DNA from: JANOQP01 sp044227705
GTDB taxonomy: Bacteria; Bacteroidota; Bacteroidia; Chitinophagales; Saprospiraceae
DNA length: 10,662 bases
Direction: 5' to 3'
Assembly (NCBI GenBank): GCA_044227705.1
Contig: JBGAWE010000162.1
Coordinates: 1-10,662, forward strand
Shown: one piece after another, positions 1 to 5,131 of the stretch
How the letters are laid out: every line of letters begins with the position of its first letter
How positions within the stretch are numbered: the stretch's first letter is position 1
Position numbers and translations under genes: made by a program
Notes under the pieces: model-generated
The model's input: the letters and a program-made list of their open reading frames with translations, nothing else
Told to the model about the DNA's origin: nothing
Database searches by the model: none

Positions 1-4
1 CACC

Positions 5-110
5 TAACAAGTGGATATACGCACCTCCCGACCAAAGTTCCGGAACTTTATCCCCAAAGTGCGCATAAGTTGCCAGTGGCCAAGCCTCAAATGGTGCTTA
101 TATGGTACTT
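5..110. repeat. Palindromic ~105-bp repeat, copy 1 (left flank of lipoprotein gene)
   Basis: This segment aligns with 1376-1480 in the same orientation, with a one-base length difference near 31-33 and about fifteen substitutions by eye. Both copies start with TAACAAGTGG and keep the block GCCAGTGGCCAAGCCTCAAA. The centre is a perfect 16-bp palindrome, AAAGTTCCGGAACTTT (34-49). The outer arms are ATATACGCACCT (15-26) and, near the right end, a degenerate complement (92-103) with two mismatches, so this copy is more decayed than the other. No ORF or transposase accompanies it. It could be a MITE-like or REP-like element, or a recombination site. Confidence 0.85.
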
Positions 111-113
111 CAT

Positions 114-138
114 CAAGCAGGCGAAGCTTGTTTTTTTT
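114..138 (+). terminator. Weak candidate intrinsic terminator
   Basis: CAAGC (114-118) can pair with GCTTG (126-130) across a 7-nt loop and is followed directly by eight T residues (131-138). The stem has only five pairs, so this is a weak hairpin. It would end a plus-strand transcript entering from left of the window. It cannot serve the minus-strand lipoprotein gene, because in that direction the U-tract would precede the stem. Confidence 0.3.
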
Positions 139-177
139 GAAACACCATAAGCGAGCGAGCAGTGCTGCATACCGTTT

Positions 178-1353
178 TCAATTTCCATAATTATCTACAT
201 TCAGAAAATATGTTCCCCCTTGGTATCCGCCAGTCATAACATTTCTGTCATTTTCTACCTTAATTATATTTGCGCCTCGAAAAGTCTTTTTGTCTGTAAA
301 ATACTTAGAGTTGATTTCATTGCCATTCGAATCTATATAAATAATCATATGGTCTTCGTTCTTAAGCTGGTTGCTTAAGGCGTATCCATTGATTACAAAA
401 GAGCCGTCTTGATTGACAGCAATTGATTGCCCATGGTTTAGATACTTTGTATCGCCTGCTTCTTTTTCCCAAAGCAGTTCTCCATTAGAATCAGTTTTTA
501 TTATCAAAACTTTAGACGAATCAATTACGTTCGCCCCTTCTTTTACATGCGTTTGATTCCCGACCGTGACAATGCTCCCGTCATTTAATTGGACAGCACT
601 TCGGCAAAACCTTTGGCCTTCACCATAAATTTTTCCCCATAAATAGTTAAACTCTTGGTCAAACCAAGTTAAGTTAAATTTACTATTGTCAGAGTCGGTA
701 ATTAGAATATTTCCATCATGCAGAATGAGCATGCTGGATGGAGTCTTATATTTATTCGGCGATTTAAATATCTTAAAAGACTTTTCTTGGCCCAGCGAAT
801 CAATTTTTAGAAAAACCAATTCAGACTTGTCATAAGTTGAGCCGCAAACGATAATTTCATTATCACTCAATGCAGATATGTTTGTGCCTATAATATGTTC
901 CTCCTGATGATAGGCTTTTTCCCAAATTATGTTGCCATTTTTGTCGAGTTTTGCTACAGCTAATCTGCTATCTTTGTAAAAACTTTCTTCAAATGCTGCC
1001 CCAATAACATAAATGTTTTGCTGGCTATCCTCACACACTCCCAACCCTTTGCTACTTTGCTGATGAACCAATTTTGAAAATATTACTTCTCCGATTGTAT
1101 TTGTTTTAGTGACAATCATTTGGGAATTGCTGCCTATACTTTTCTCTCCAACAATAATTACATTTCCATCCGATGATAATTTAGTGGATTGGTGCCAGTG
1201 TCCAATATAGCCGTCCAAGACTACATAATTCGCTGTAACTTCCATTGAATCTTCAGGGTCTACTATTACTGGTGGGGATGGCATAGATTTGTCATCTTTC
1301 TTACATCCTAAAAAATATAGAAATATTGCCAGAATAAACGTGACTTTTTTCAT
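178..1353 (-). CDS. Predicted beta-propeller lipoprotein, cell-envelope exported
   Basis: This encodes 391 aa. Residues 1-16 form a lipoprotein signal peptide ending in the lipobox FLGC, with Cys17 as the predicted lipidated residue. Cys-Lys-Lys-Asp-Asp follows, resembling the Bacteroidota lipoprotein export signal, so a surface or outer-membrane location is likely. From residue 78 onward a motif of the type (hydrophobic)4-K-x-D-x-x-G-x-(hydrophobic) recurs near residues 78, 130, 178, 226, 281, 335 and 381, about every 50 residues. This suggests a seven-bladed beta-propeller of the SBBP/PQQ-like kind. No catalytic residues are evident, so the role may be binding or scaffolding. The final motif ends abruptly at residue 391, so the C-terminus may be trimmed. 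The ATG is preceded by an A-rich leader rather than a Shine-Dalgarno, as is usual in Bacteroidota. The gene is visibly AT-rich compared with its right-hand neighbours and is bracketed by direct repeats, suggesting acquisition. Specific function is unknown. Confidence 0.85.
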   Translation of the reverse strand: MKKVTFILAIFLYFLGCKKDDKSMPSPPVIVDPEDSMEVTANYVVLDGYIGHWHQSTKLSSDGNVIIVGEKSIGSNSQMIVTKTNTIGEVIFSKLVHQQSSKGLGVCEDSQQNIYVIGAAFEESFYKDSRLAVAKLDKNGNIIWEKAYHQEEHIIGTNISALSDNEIIVCGSTYDKSELVFLKIDSLGQEKSFKIFKSPNKYKTPSSMLILHDGNILITDSDNSKFNLTWFDQEFNYLWGKIYGEGQRFCRSAVQLNDGSIVTVGNQTHVKEGANVIDSSKVLIIKTDSNGELLWEKEAGDTKYLNHGQSIAVNQDGSFVINGYALSNQLKNEDHMIIYIDSNGNEINSKYFTDKKTFRGANIIKVENDRNVMTGGYQGGTYFLNVDNYGN

Positions 1354-1375
1354 TTTTTATTTTTTTAATGGTATG

Positions 1376-1480
1376 TAACAAGTGGATATACGCACCTCCC
1401 GCTAAAGTTCCGGAACTTTAGCCCCGAGGTGCGCATAAGTGGCCAGTGGCCAAGCCTCAAAAGGTGCGTATATGCTACCT
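1376..1480. repeat. Palindromic ~105-bp repeat, copy 2 (right flank of lipoprotein gene)
   Basis: This is the better preserved copy of the repeat at 5-110. It has a perfect 22-bp central palindrome at 1401-1422. That palindrome sits inside a longer imperfect hairpin (about 1387-1437) in which CGCACCTC pairs with GAGGTGCG. It also has perfect 12-bp terminal inverted arms, ATATACGCACCT (1386-1397) and AGGTGCGTATAT (1462-1473). The two right-hand strands (1426-1436 and 1462-1473) compete for the same left arm, so alternative folds are possible. The copy lies only 22 bp upstream of the lipoprotein start codon and may include part of that gene's promoter region. Confidence 0.85.
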
Positions 1481-1542
1481 CTTCCTCGGCAGGGTCGCCC
1501 AAAGTTGGAAAGGGTTTCGATTCTCCCCAAATCTTTTTCAAA

Positions 1543-1926
1543 TTTTTAATAGCTCGGTTGGCTTCTAGGTATTGCCCCAGCCTTTTTTCTCCGGCAGCGC
1601 AAAACCATCCGCTTGTGGTTGCCTGATTTTTTCGCTGCGGCGACCGATTTCCCCGCGCTTGCGAACATTTTCTTCCTCGTTACGCCTGTTTTTTTCTTCA
1701 TGTGAAGCGTTTTTTTTCCGGCGGTGCACATTTTTCCGGCGGGAGAGCGGGTTCAAATCTTGCGGGCCAGCGTTTTCGATGAGCTTGTGGCTGTTTTTGT
1801 CCCCAAGGCAGCCGTTGTTCCCCTCCGTGCGATCATTTTTTTTCTCATATTTGGTCTTTTCGCGCTCGTGTGGCACCGTTTTTGGGCGAGGCGCAACGGG
1901 TAGCAATCTCGCTTCCCGTTCATTTT
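1543..1926. repeat. 21-nt-period T-tract array in a gene-free leader
   Basis: T-runs on the plus strand begin at 1627, 1648, 1668, 1689, 1710, 1731, 1752, 1773, 1794, 1815, 1836, 1857 and 1879. Ten of the twelve steps are exactly 21 nt, one is 20 and one is 22. Runs vary from 2 to 8 T (the 1815 unit is TTGTT) and are mostly preceded by CG, TG, CA or GA, giving a loose YRTTTT motif. The intervening 13-17 nt are GC-rich and differ in every unit. Runs at 1543 and 1583-1588 fit the same grid, with gaps at 1564 and 1606, so the array may begin near 1543. It ends just before the start codon at 1943. A 21-bp step is two helical turns, so these phased A/T-tracts should bend the DNA in one direction. 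They could alternatively form a repetitive transcript or a heptad-encoding sequence. Nothing else convincing was seen between 1481 and 1942. Confidence 0.8.
1871..1886 (+). promoter_or_regulatory. Weak candidate sigma-54-like promoter for the helical-protein gene
   Basis: TGGCAC (1871-1876) resembles a -24 element, and TTGGG (1882-1886) lies at the correct distance for a -12 element (consensus TTGCW, with the C replaced by G). It would start transcription near 1897, about 46 nt before the ATG at 1943. It lies in the last unit of the T-tract array, where GC-rich and T-rich blocks alternate, so a chance match is quite possible. Confidence 0.22.
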
Positions 1927-1942
1927 CAATCATTTACACATC

Positions 1943-2725
1943 ATGCGAAACTTGCTCAACCGCCGCCTCCAGATGTACGGGGCGGTCGAAGCGGCCCTCG
2001 ACGGCAACCCCACAGGGGCCACCAGCATCCCCGCTCTGCAACCGCGTATCGCGGCCTTTCGCGGGAAACTTGCTGACATCCGCTCCAAGCTCGACGTCGG
2101 GGCCAGCAGCACGAGCGGCGTCACCGAGGAAAAGGCGCAGTCGCGCGAAAGAGCCAGCAACGAGTGCTTTGCCCTCGCCAACGCGCTCGTGGCACTGGCG
2201 GAAGACAAGAAGGACGAAGTGCTCAAAGCCCAGTTCCCCACCGCCATCACCAGCTTTCAAATCGGCAAGGCGGTCGATCTGGCGGGCCTCTATATGGCGG
2301 TCCTGAAGACTGCCCGCGAGAACGCCCACGATTTGGAGCCGTTCGGTTTCCACGCTACCGCGCTCGACGCCGTCGAGGCAGCAGTCAACGACTTCCAACA
2401 GAAGATGAACGGCCCGAAGCTCGCCCGCCAAGCCAAGTCGAACCTCCTCAACCAGTTCATCGAGGAGTTCGGCGCGATGGACGGCATCCTCGAAAGCCTC
2501 GACTACGCCATCAACGCCGTGCGGAACGCGCAGACCGTTTTTTTCACCGCGTACACCAAGGCGCGCTACCTCGGCTTCCGCTCGACCAAAAAAACCAAGG
2601 AAACGCCGCCTCCCGCTGAACTCAGGAAACCCGCGCAACCGCAACCGGCCAACCGTCCCAGCGCGTCGGAAGGCGGCCTCGTCATGGGCGGCAGCGGTTT
2701 CGACAAGCCGTTGCCCAGTATGTGA
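1943..2725 (+). CDS. Uncharacterised all-helical protein with Pro-rich tail
   Basis: This encodes 260 aa of unknown function. There is no signal peptide or membrane segment, so it is probably cytoplasmic. Residues 1-212 look almost wholly alpha-helical: amphipathic segments near 1-20, 30-52, 62-90, 94-126, 135-156 and 160-208, with no recognisable catalytic motif. Residues 213-260 form a low-complexity tail rich in Lys, Pro, Ala and Gly. The opening (MRNLLNRRL) and helical-bundle layout remind me of a common uncharacterised Bacteroidota family of about 200 aa; that resemblance is from memory and is not a verified match. The ATG at 1943 follows the T-tract array directly and has no Shine-Dalgarno, typical of the phylum. 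Codon use is strongly GC-ending, supporting real coding. The gene ends with TGA, and the same frame then stays open and coding-like. A strong terminator lies 296 nt downstream. Neighbours give no pathway; the adjacent array is the only contextual clue. Confidence 0.75.
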   Translation: MRNLLNRRLQMYGAVEAALDGNPTGATSIPALQPRIAAFRGKLADIRSKLDVGASSTSGVTEEKAQSRERASNECFALANALVALAEDKKDEVLKAQFPTAITSFQIGKAVDLAGLYMAVLKTARENAHDLEPFGFHATALDAVEAAVNDFQQKMNGPKLARQAKSNLLNQFIEEFGAMDGILESLDYAINAVRNAQTVFFTAYTKARYLGFRSTKKTKETPPPAELRKPAQPQPANRPSASEGGLVMGGSGFDKPLPSM

Positions 2726-2764
2726 CGGCCTGCTTTCCCGCCGCTTTGCGAAAACTGCGGCAAC

Positions 2765-3139
2765 ATGGCCGAGTTGGTCGCCTATCTGAGAAAGGAAAAA
2801 GGCCCCGTCCGTCTGCTCAACGACTCCAAGACCTTGCTCAACGAAATCATCCCGGAGGCGGGGCGCATGGTCAGGCTTTTGAAACGACCACAGGGGCTGT
2901 TTTGCGTTCCCAAAATAGGGGAGGGGCCAAAGCGAGGATGCCGACCGGTATTTTCTGCTTGTGTCCTTCGGGCATGGAACGCGGGTTTTCGGAGCCGAGC
3001 CTGTCAAAACTGTTTTCAAGAAACACCCGGCCAATTCGGAGGCCGGGTGTTTTTTTTTTGCCGGCAACTGTCCGAATTCGGACGGCCAGTGTTCGATTTC
3101 GGACACGGATTTTCTTTTCAAAAACCTCTAAATCGTTGA
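2765..3139 (+). CDS. Doubtful short ORF or in-frame remnant behind the helical-protein gene
   Basis: This frame is identical to that of the 260-aa gene. From the TGA at 2723-2725 it remains open through 2726-2764, which encodes a Cys-Glu-Asn-Cys pair, into an ATG at 2765. The next ~40 codons (to about 2890) have strongly C/G-ending third positions and read as a plausible helix (for example LLNDSKTLLNEIIPEAGRMV). After that the codon pattern is lost, and the ORF runs straight through the intrinsic terminator at 3021-3059, so the full 124-aa product is unlikely. It may be a detached C-terminal piece of the upstream gene after a nonsense mutation, a small separate gene whose 3' end has decayed, or chance. 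No family was recognised. Confidence 0.22.
   Translation: MAELVAYLRKEKGPVRLLNDSKTLLNEIIPEAGRMVRLLKRPQGLFCVPKIGEGPKRGCRPVFSACVLRAWNAGFRSRACQNCFQETPGQFGGRVFFFCRQLSEFGRPVFDFGHGFSFQKPLNR
3021..3059 (+). terminator. Strong intrinsic (rho-independent) terminator
   Basis: ACACCCGGCC (3023-3032) is perfectly complementary to GGCCGGGTGT (3041-3050) across an 8-nt loop, and the hairpin runs into ten T residues (3050-3059). The A residues at 3021-3022 add complementarity to the T-tract. It ends the transcript carrying the 260-aa helical protein and insulates it from the efflux operon, whose regulatory sites begin ten bases later. Confidence 0.92.
3069..3084. promoter_or_regulatory. Palindromic operator 1 (activator-type site)
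   Basis: TGTCCGAATTCGGACG contains a perfect 14-bp palindrome, GTCCGAATTCGGAC. It closely matches the site at 3090-3105, and the two centres are 21 bp apart, so both face the same side of the helix. It lies about 75-90 bp upstream of the -24-like element, a distance typical of enhancer sites for sigma-54 activators (inference). Confidence 0.7.
3090..3105. promoter_or_regulatory. Palindromic operator 2 (activator-type site)
   Basis: TGTTCGATTTCGGACA matches operator 1 at 13 of 16 positions, giving a shared consensus TGTYCGAWTTCGGACR. It is itself a near-palindrome with one broken outer pair and the AT centre altered. The tandem, helix-phased arrangement suggests cooperative binding by a dimeric regulator controlling the efflux operon that starts at 3201. 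The regulator is not encoded in this window. Confidence 0.7.
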
Positions 3140-3158
3140 TTGCCAGCAGTTTGCGCAG

Positions 3159-3175
3159 TTGGCACGGCTTTATAC
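3159..3175 (+). promoter_or_regulatory. Candidate sigma-54-like promoter of the efflux operon
   Basis: TTGGCACGG (3159-3167) is an excellent -24 element. The expected -12 position (3171-3175) reads TATAC instead of TTGCW, so only half the promoter is convincing. The paired palindromes 54-90 bp upstream fit an enhancer-dependent promoter, and the start site would fall near 3186, about 15 nt before the ATG. A Bacteroidota primary-sigma reading is also possible: TTTG (3150-3153), a 17-nt spacer, then TATACTTA (3171-3178) as a poor TAnnTTTG. Confidence 0.42.
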
Positions 3176-3200
3176 TTATTCATTTCAACTTCTTAGCATC

Positions 3201-3839
3201 ATGGACAGACCCATCGAAAAGAAAAAATGGACGCCACAACGCATTGCCCTCATCATGGCGGTGGCGGCGTTCGTGGCTTTCACGGTCCACACGCTGGTTG
3301 GGGCGGGTGGCGGCTCGTCGCTCAACGTCGAGCGCGACAAGCTCACCGTCTCGACCGTCGAGCGCGGGACGTTCGACGAGTTCATCATCGTCACCGGCGT
3401 CGTGCAGCCGCTCAAGACCTACCAGCTCGACGCCATCGAGGGCGGCTACGTTTCCAAAAAATTCCTTGACGGCGGCGCGACCGTCCGTTCGGGCGACCCC
3501 ATCCTGAAGCTGGACAACCAGCAGCTCACGCTCGATTTCATGAACCGCGAGACGGAGATGCACCGCCTCATCAACGAGCTGGAGAACACGCGGTTGAGCC
3601 TGCGGCAGAACAAGTTCACGCTCCGCCGGACGCTGGCCGACCTTGATTTTCAGATTGCGCAGGCCCGCGACGAGTTCGACCGCAACGAGAAACTGGCGAA
3701 GACCAGCCTTGTCAGCGAGCAGGATTTTTTCAAATCGAAGACGACCCTCGAACGGCTGACAAAACAGCGCGAAATCGAAGTTGAAAACCAGCAGTTTCAG
3801 GAAGAGAACGCAAATGTCCAGATTCGCCAGCCTTCATGA
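3201..3839 (+). CDS. Periplasmic adaptor (MFP/HlyD-MacA type), N-terminal part, frameshifted
   Basis: This is the N-terminal 212 aa of a membrane-fusion protein that links an inner-membrane ABC exporter to an outer-membrane duct. Residues 1-12 are basic and cytoplasmic, and residues 13-34 are a single membrane anchor. Residues about 50-108 contain the first half of the barrel and the lipoyl half-motif (GGYVSKKFLDGGATVRSGDP). Residues 112-208 are a long coiled-coil hairpin. The frame then hits TGA within ATGA (3836-3839), and the missing lipoyl half, beta-barrel and membrane-proximal domains continue in the -1 frame at 3836. One lost base, or two gained, near 3815-3838 would explain this. The ATG at 3201 is preferred because a TTG start at 3159 would lie inside the promoter. 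This half alone should not form a working adaptor unless paired with the second half. Confidence 0.85.
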   Translation: MDRPIEKKKWTPQRIALIMAVAAFVAFTVHTLVGAGGGSSLNVERDKLTVSTVERGTFDEFIIVTGVVQPLKTYQLDAIEGGYVSKKFLDGGATVRSGDPILKLDNQQLTLDFMNRETEMHRLINELENTRLSLRQNKFTLRRTLADLDFQIAQARDEFDRNEKLAKTSLVSEQDFFKSKTTLERLTKQREIEVENQQFQEENANVQIRQPS

Positions 3840-4411
3840 AAGAAAACCTCGCCAACCTGTCGGTCAAAGCACCGGTTTCTGGCCTCCTCTCGCGCGTCGA
3901 TGTGGAGGTCGGCGCGAGCATCGCGGCCGGGCAGAACATCGGCCAGATCGACGATTTGAGCGGCTTCAAGATGCGCGTCGACGTCGACGAGCATTATGTC
4001 TCGCGGATTTTCCCGGGGCTGGAAGGCTCTTTCGAGTTTGGCGGGAAGACCTTTCAACTGACGGTCTCCAAGATTTTCCCGGAGGTCAAAAGCGGCCGTT
4101 TTGAGGTCGACATGACCTTTTCAAAAGAACTGCCCGACGGCATTCGGCGCGGCCAGACGGTGCCGGTCCGCCTACAATTGGGGAAACCTGCCGAAGCGGT
4201 GCTGCTTCCAACGGGTGGATTCTTCTCTGAAACCGGAGGAAACTGGGTTTATCTCCTCGACAAATCGGGCACGAAGGCAACGAAGCGGCCCATCACGCTT
4301 GGGCGGAAGAACCCGCAGTTTTTTGAAGTCCTGCAAGGCCTCGAACCGGGCGACCAAGTCGTGACGAGCGGCTACGAGAACTTCGGCGACAAGGACATCC
4401 TCAACTTTTGA
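3836..4411 (+). CDS. Periplasmic adaptor (MFP/HlyD-MacA type), C-terminal part
   Basis: This 191-aa ORF continues the adaptor begun at 3201. Residues 9-39 are the second lipoyl half (KAPVSGLLSRVDVEVGASIA), followed by the beta-barrel (about 43-120) and the membrane-proximal domain ending in GDQVVTSGYENFGDKDILNF. Joined with the upstream ORF the total is about 403 aa, the normal size for the family, so almost nothing is missing at the junction. Its ATG overlaps the upstream stop as ATGA, an arrangement that permits coupled re-initiation, but without a signal peptide or anchor this piece would stay in the cytoplasm. It is therefore best read as one gene broken by a frameshift or by a sequencing error. 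The ATPase gene starts 24 nt downstream. Confidence 0.85.
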   Translation: MKENLANLSVKAPVSGLLSRVDVEVGASIAAGQNIGQIDDLSGFKMRVDVDEHYVSRIFPGLEGSFEFGGKTFQLTVSKIFPEVKSGRFEVDMTFSKELPDGIRRGQTVPVRLQLGKPAEAVLLPTGGFFSETGGNWVYLLDKSGTKATKRPITLGRKNPQFFEVLQGLEPGDQVVTSGYENFGDKDILNF

Positions 4412-4435
4412 ACTGAAATAAACGATTGACTATCA

Positions 4436-5110
4436 ATGATTAAGACCACCAATCTGCACCGCGTCTTCGCCACAGAAGAAGTCGAGACCACGGCCCTGAA
4501 CGGTATCGACCTCGAAATCCAGGCGGGCGAGTTCGTCGCCATCATGGGGCCATCGGGCTGCGGAAAATCGACTCTGTTGAACATTCTCGGCCTGCTCGAC
4601 TCGCCGAGCGAGGGCGAGTACCACTTTTTCGGAACCGAGGTCGGGAAGATGGGCGAGCGCGGCCGCGCCAACCTGCGCAAGGGCAACATCGGCTTCGTAT
4701 TCCAGAGCTTCAATTTGATTGACGAGCTGACGGTTTTTGAAAACGTCGAGCTGCCGCTGCTCTACCTGAAAACCCCAGCCTCTGAACGAAAGAAAATGGT
4801 CGAAGCGCAGCTCGAGCGGATGAACATCATGCACCGCAAAAACCACTTCCCGCAACAGCTATCGGGCGGGCAGCAACAGCGGACGGCCATCGCCCGAGCA
4901 GTGGTCGCCACACCGAAGGTCATCCTCGCCGACGAGCCGACGGGCAACCTCGACTCCACGAATGGACTCGAAGTGATGAACCTTCTCTCAGGCCTCAACC
5001 GGCAAGGCACGACCATCATCATGGTCACGCACTCATCGCACGACGCGGGGTTCGCACACCGGGTGGTCAACCTGTTCGACGGACGGGTGGTGACGGAACA
5101 GTTTTCTTAA
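4436..5110 (+). CDS. ABC transporter ATPase, MacB/LolD type (first)
   Basis: This is a complete 224-aa nucleotide-binding subunit that would hydrolyse ATP on the cytoplasmic face of an FtsX-type permease. Motifs in order are Walker A GPSGCGKST (38-46), Q-loop Gln90 in GFVFQSFNL, ABC signature LSGGQ (142-146) followed by the usual QQR, Walker B VILADE (162-167), D-loop NLDS (171-174) and H-loop His199. Length and motif spacing match the MacB/LolD/FtsE group. It lies 24 nt behind the adaptor gene and 82 nt before a second ATPase, all in one direction, so co-transcription is likely. All catalytic residues are present, in contrast to the altered D-loop of the next ATPase. Substrate is unknown. 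Confidence 0.95.
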   Translation: MIKTTNLHRVFATEEVETTALNGIDLEIQAGEFVAIMGPSGCGKSTLLNILGLLDSPSEGEYHFFGTEVGKMGERGRANLRKGNIGFVFQSFNLIDELTVFENVELPLLYLKTPASERKKMVEAQLERMNIMHRKNHFPQQLSGGQQQRTAIARAVVATPKVILADEPTGNLDSTNGLEVMNLLSGLNRQGTTIIMVTHSSHDAGFAHRVVNLFDGRVVTEQFS

Positions 5111-5131
5111 ATCAGCTCAATCTGCTCAAAA

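Noticed and set aside
1429..1626. 65-codon plus-strand ORF beginning in repeat copy 2
   Set aside because: It starts within the palindromic repeat, shows no codon bias and no homology signal, and overlaps the start of the T-rich region.
1696..1717. Terminator-like CTTCA/TGAAG hairpin followed by eight T
   Set aside because: The loop would be only two bases, and the T-run is one of the regular array tracts, so the match is probably incidental.
1627..1883. CRISPR array
   Set aside because: The recurring part is only a loose 4-8 nt T-rich motif and intervals are about 14 nt, far below CRISPR repeat and spacer sizes. No cas gene is present in the window.
1572..2306. 244-codon plus-strand frame covering the T-tract array
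   Set aside because: Its Phe/Ser/Arg-rich translation simply reflects the T-tracts, and it then runs out of frame inside the 260-aa gene.
1934..3121. 395-codon open frame on the minus strand
   Set aside because: It mirrors the 260-aa gene, runs through the terminator and both operators, and has no recognisable domain. Long antisense frames are expected in GC-rich genes.
3159..3200. Upstream TTG start for the adaptor gene
   Set aside because: It would place the start inside the -24-like element and put a non-homologous extension before the basic N-terminus and anchor. The ATG at 3201 fits the family better.
3815..3839. Programmed -1 frameshift joining the two adaptor parts
   Set aside because: The shift direction is right, but there is no slippery heptamer before the stop and no obvious stimulatory hairpin.
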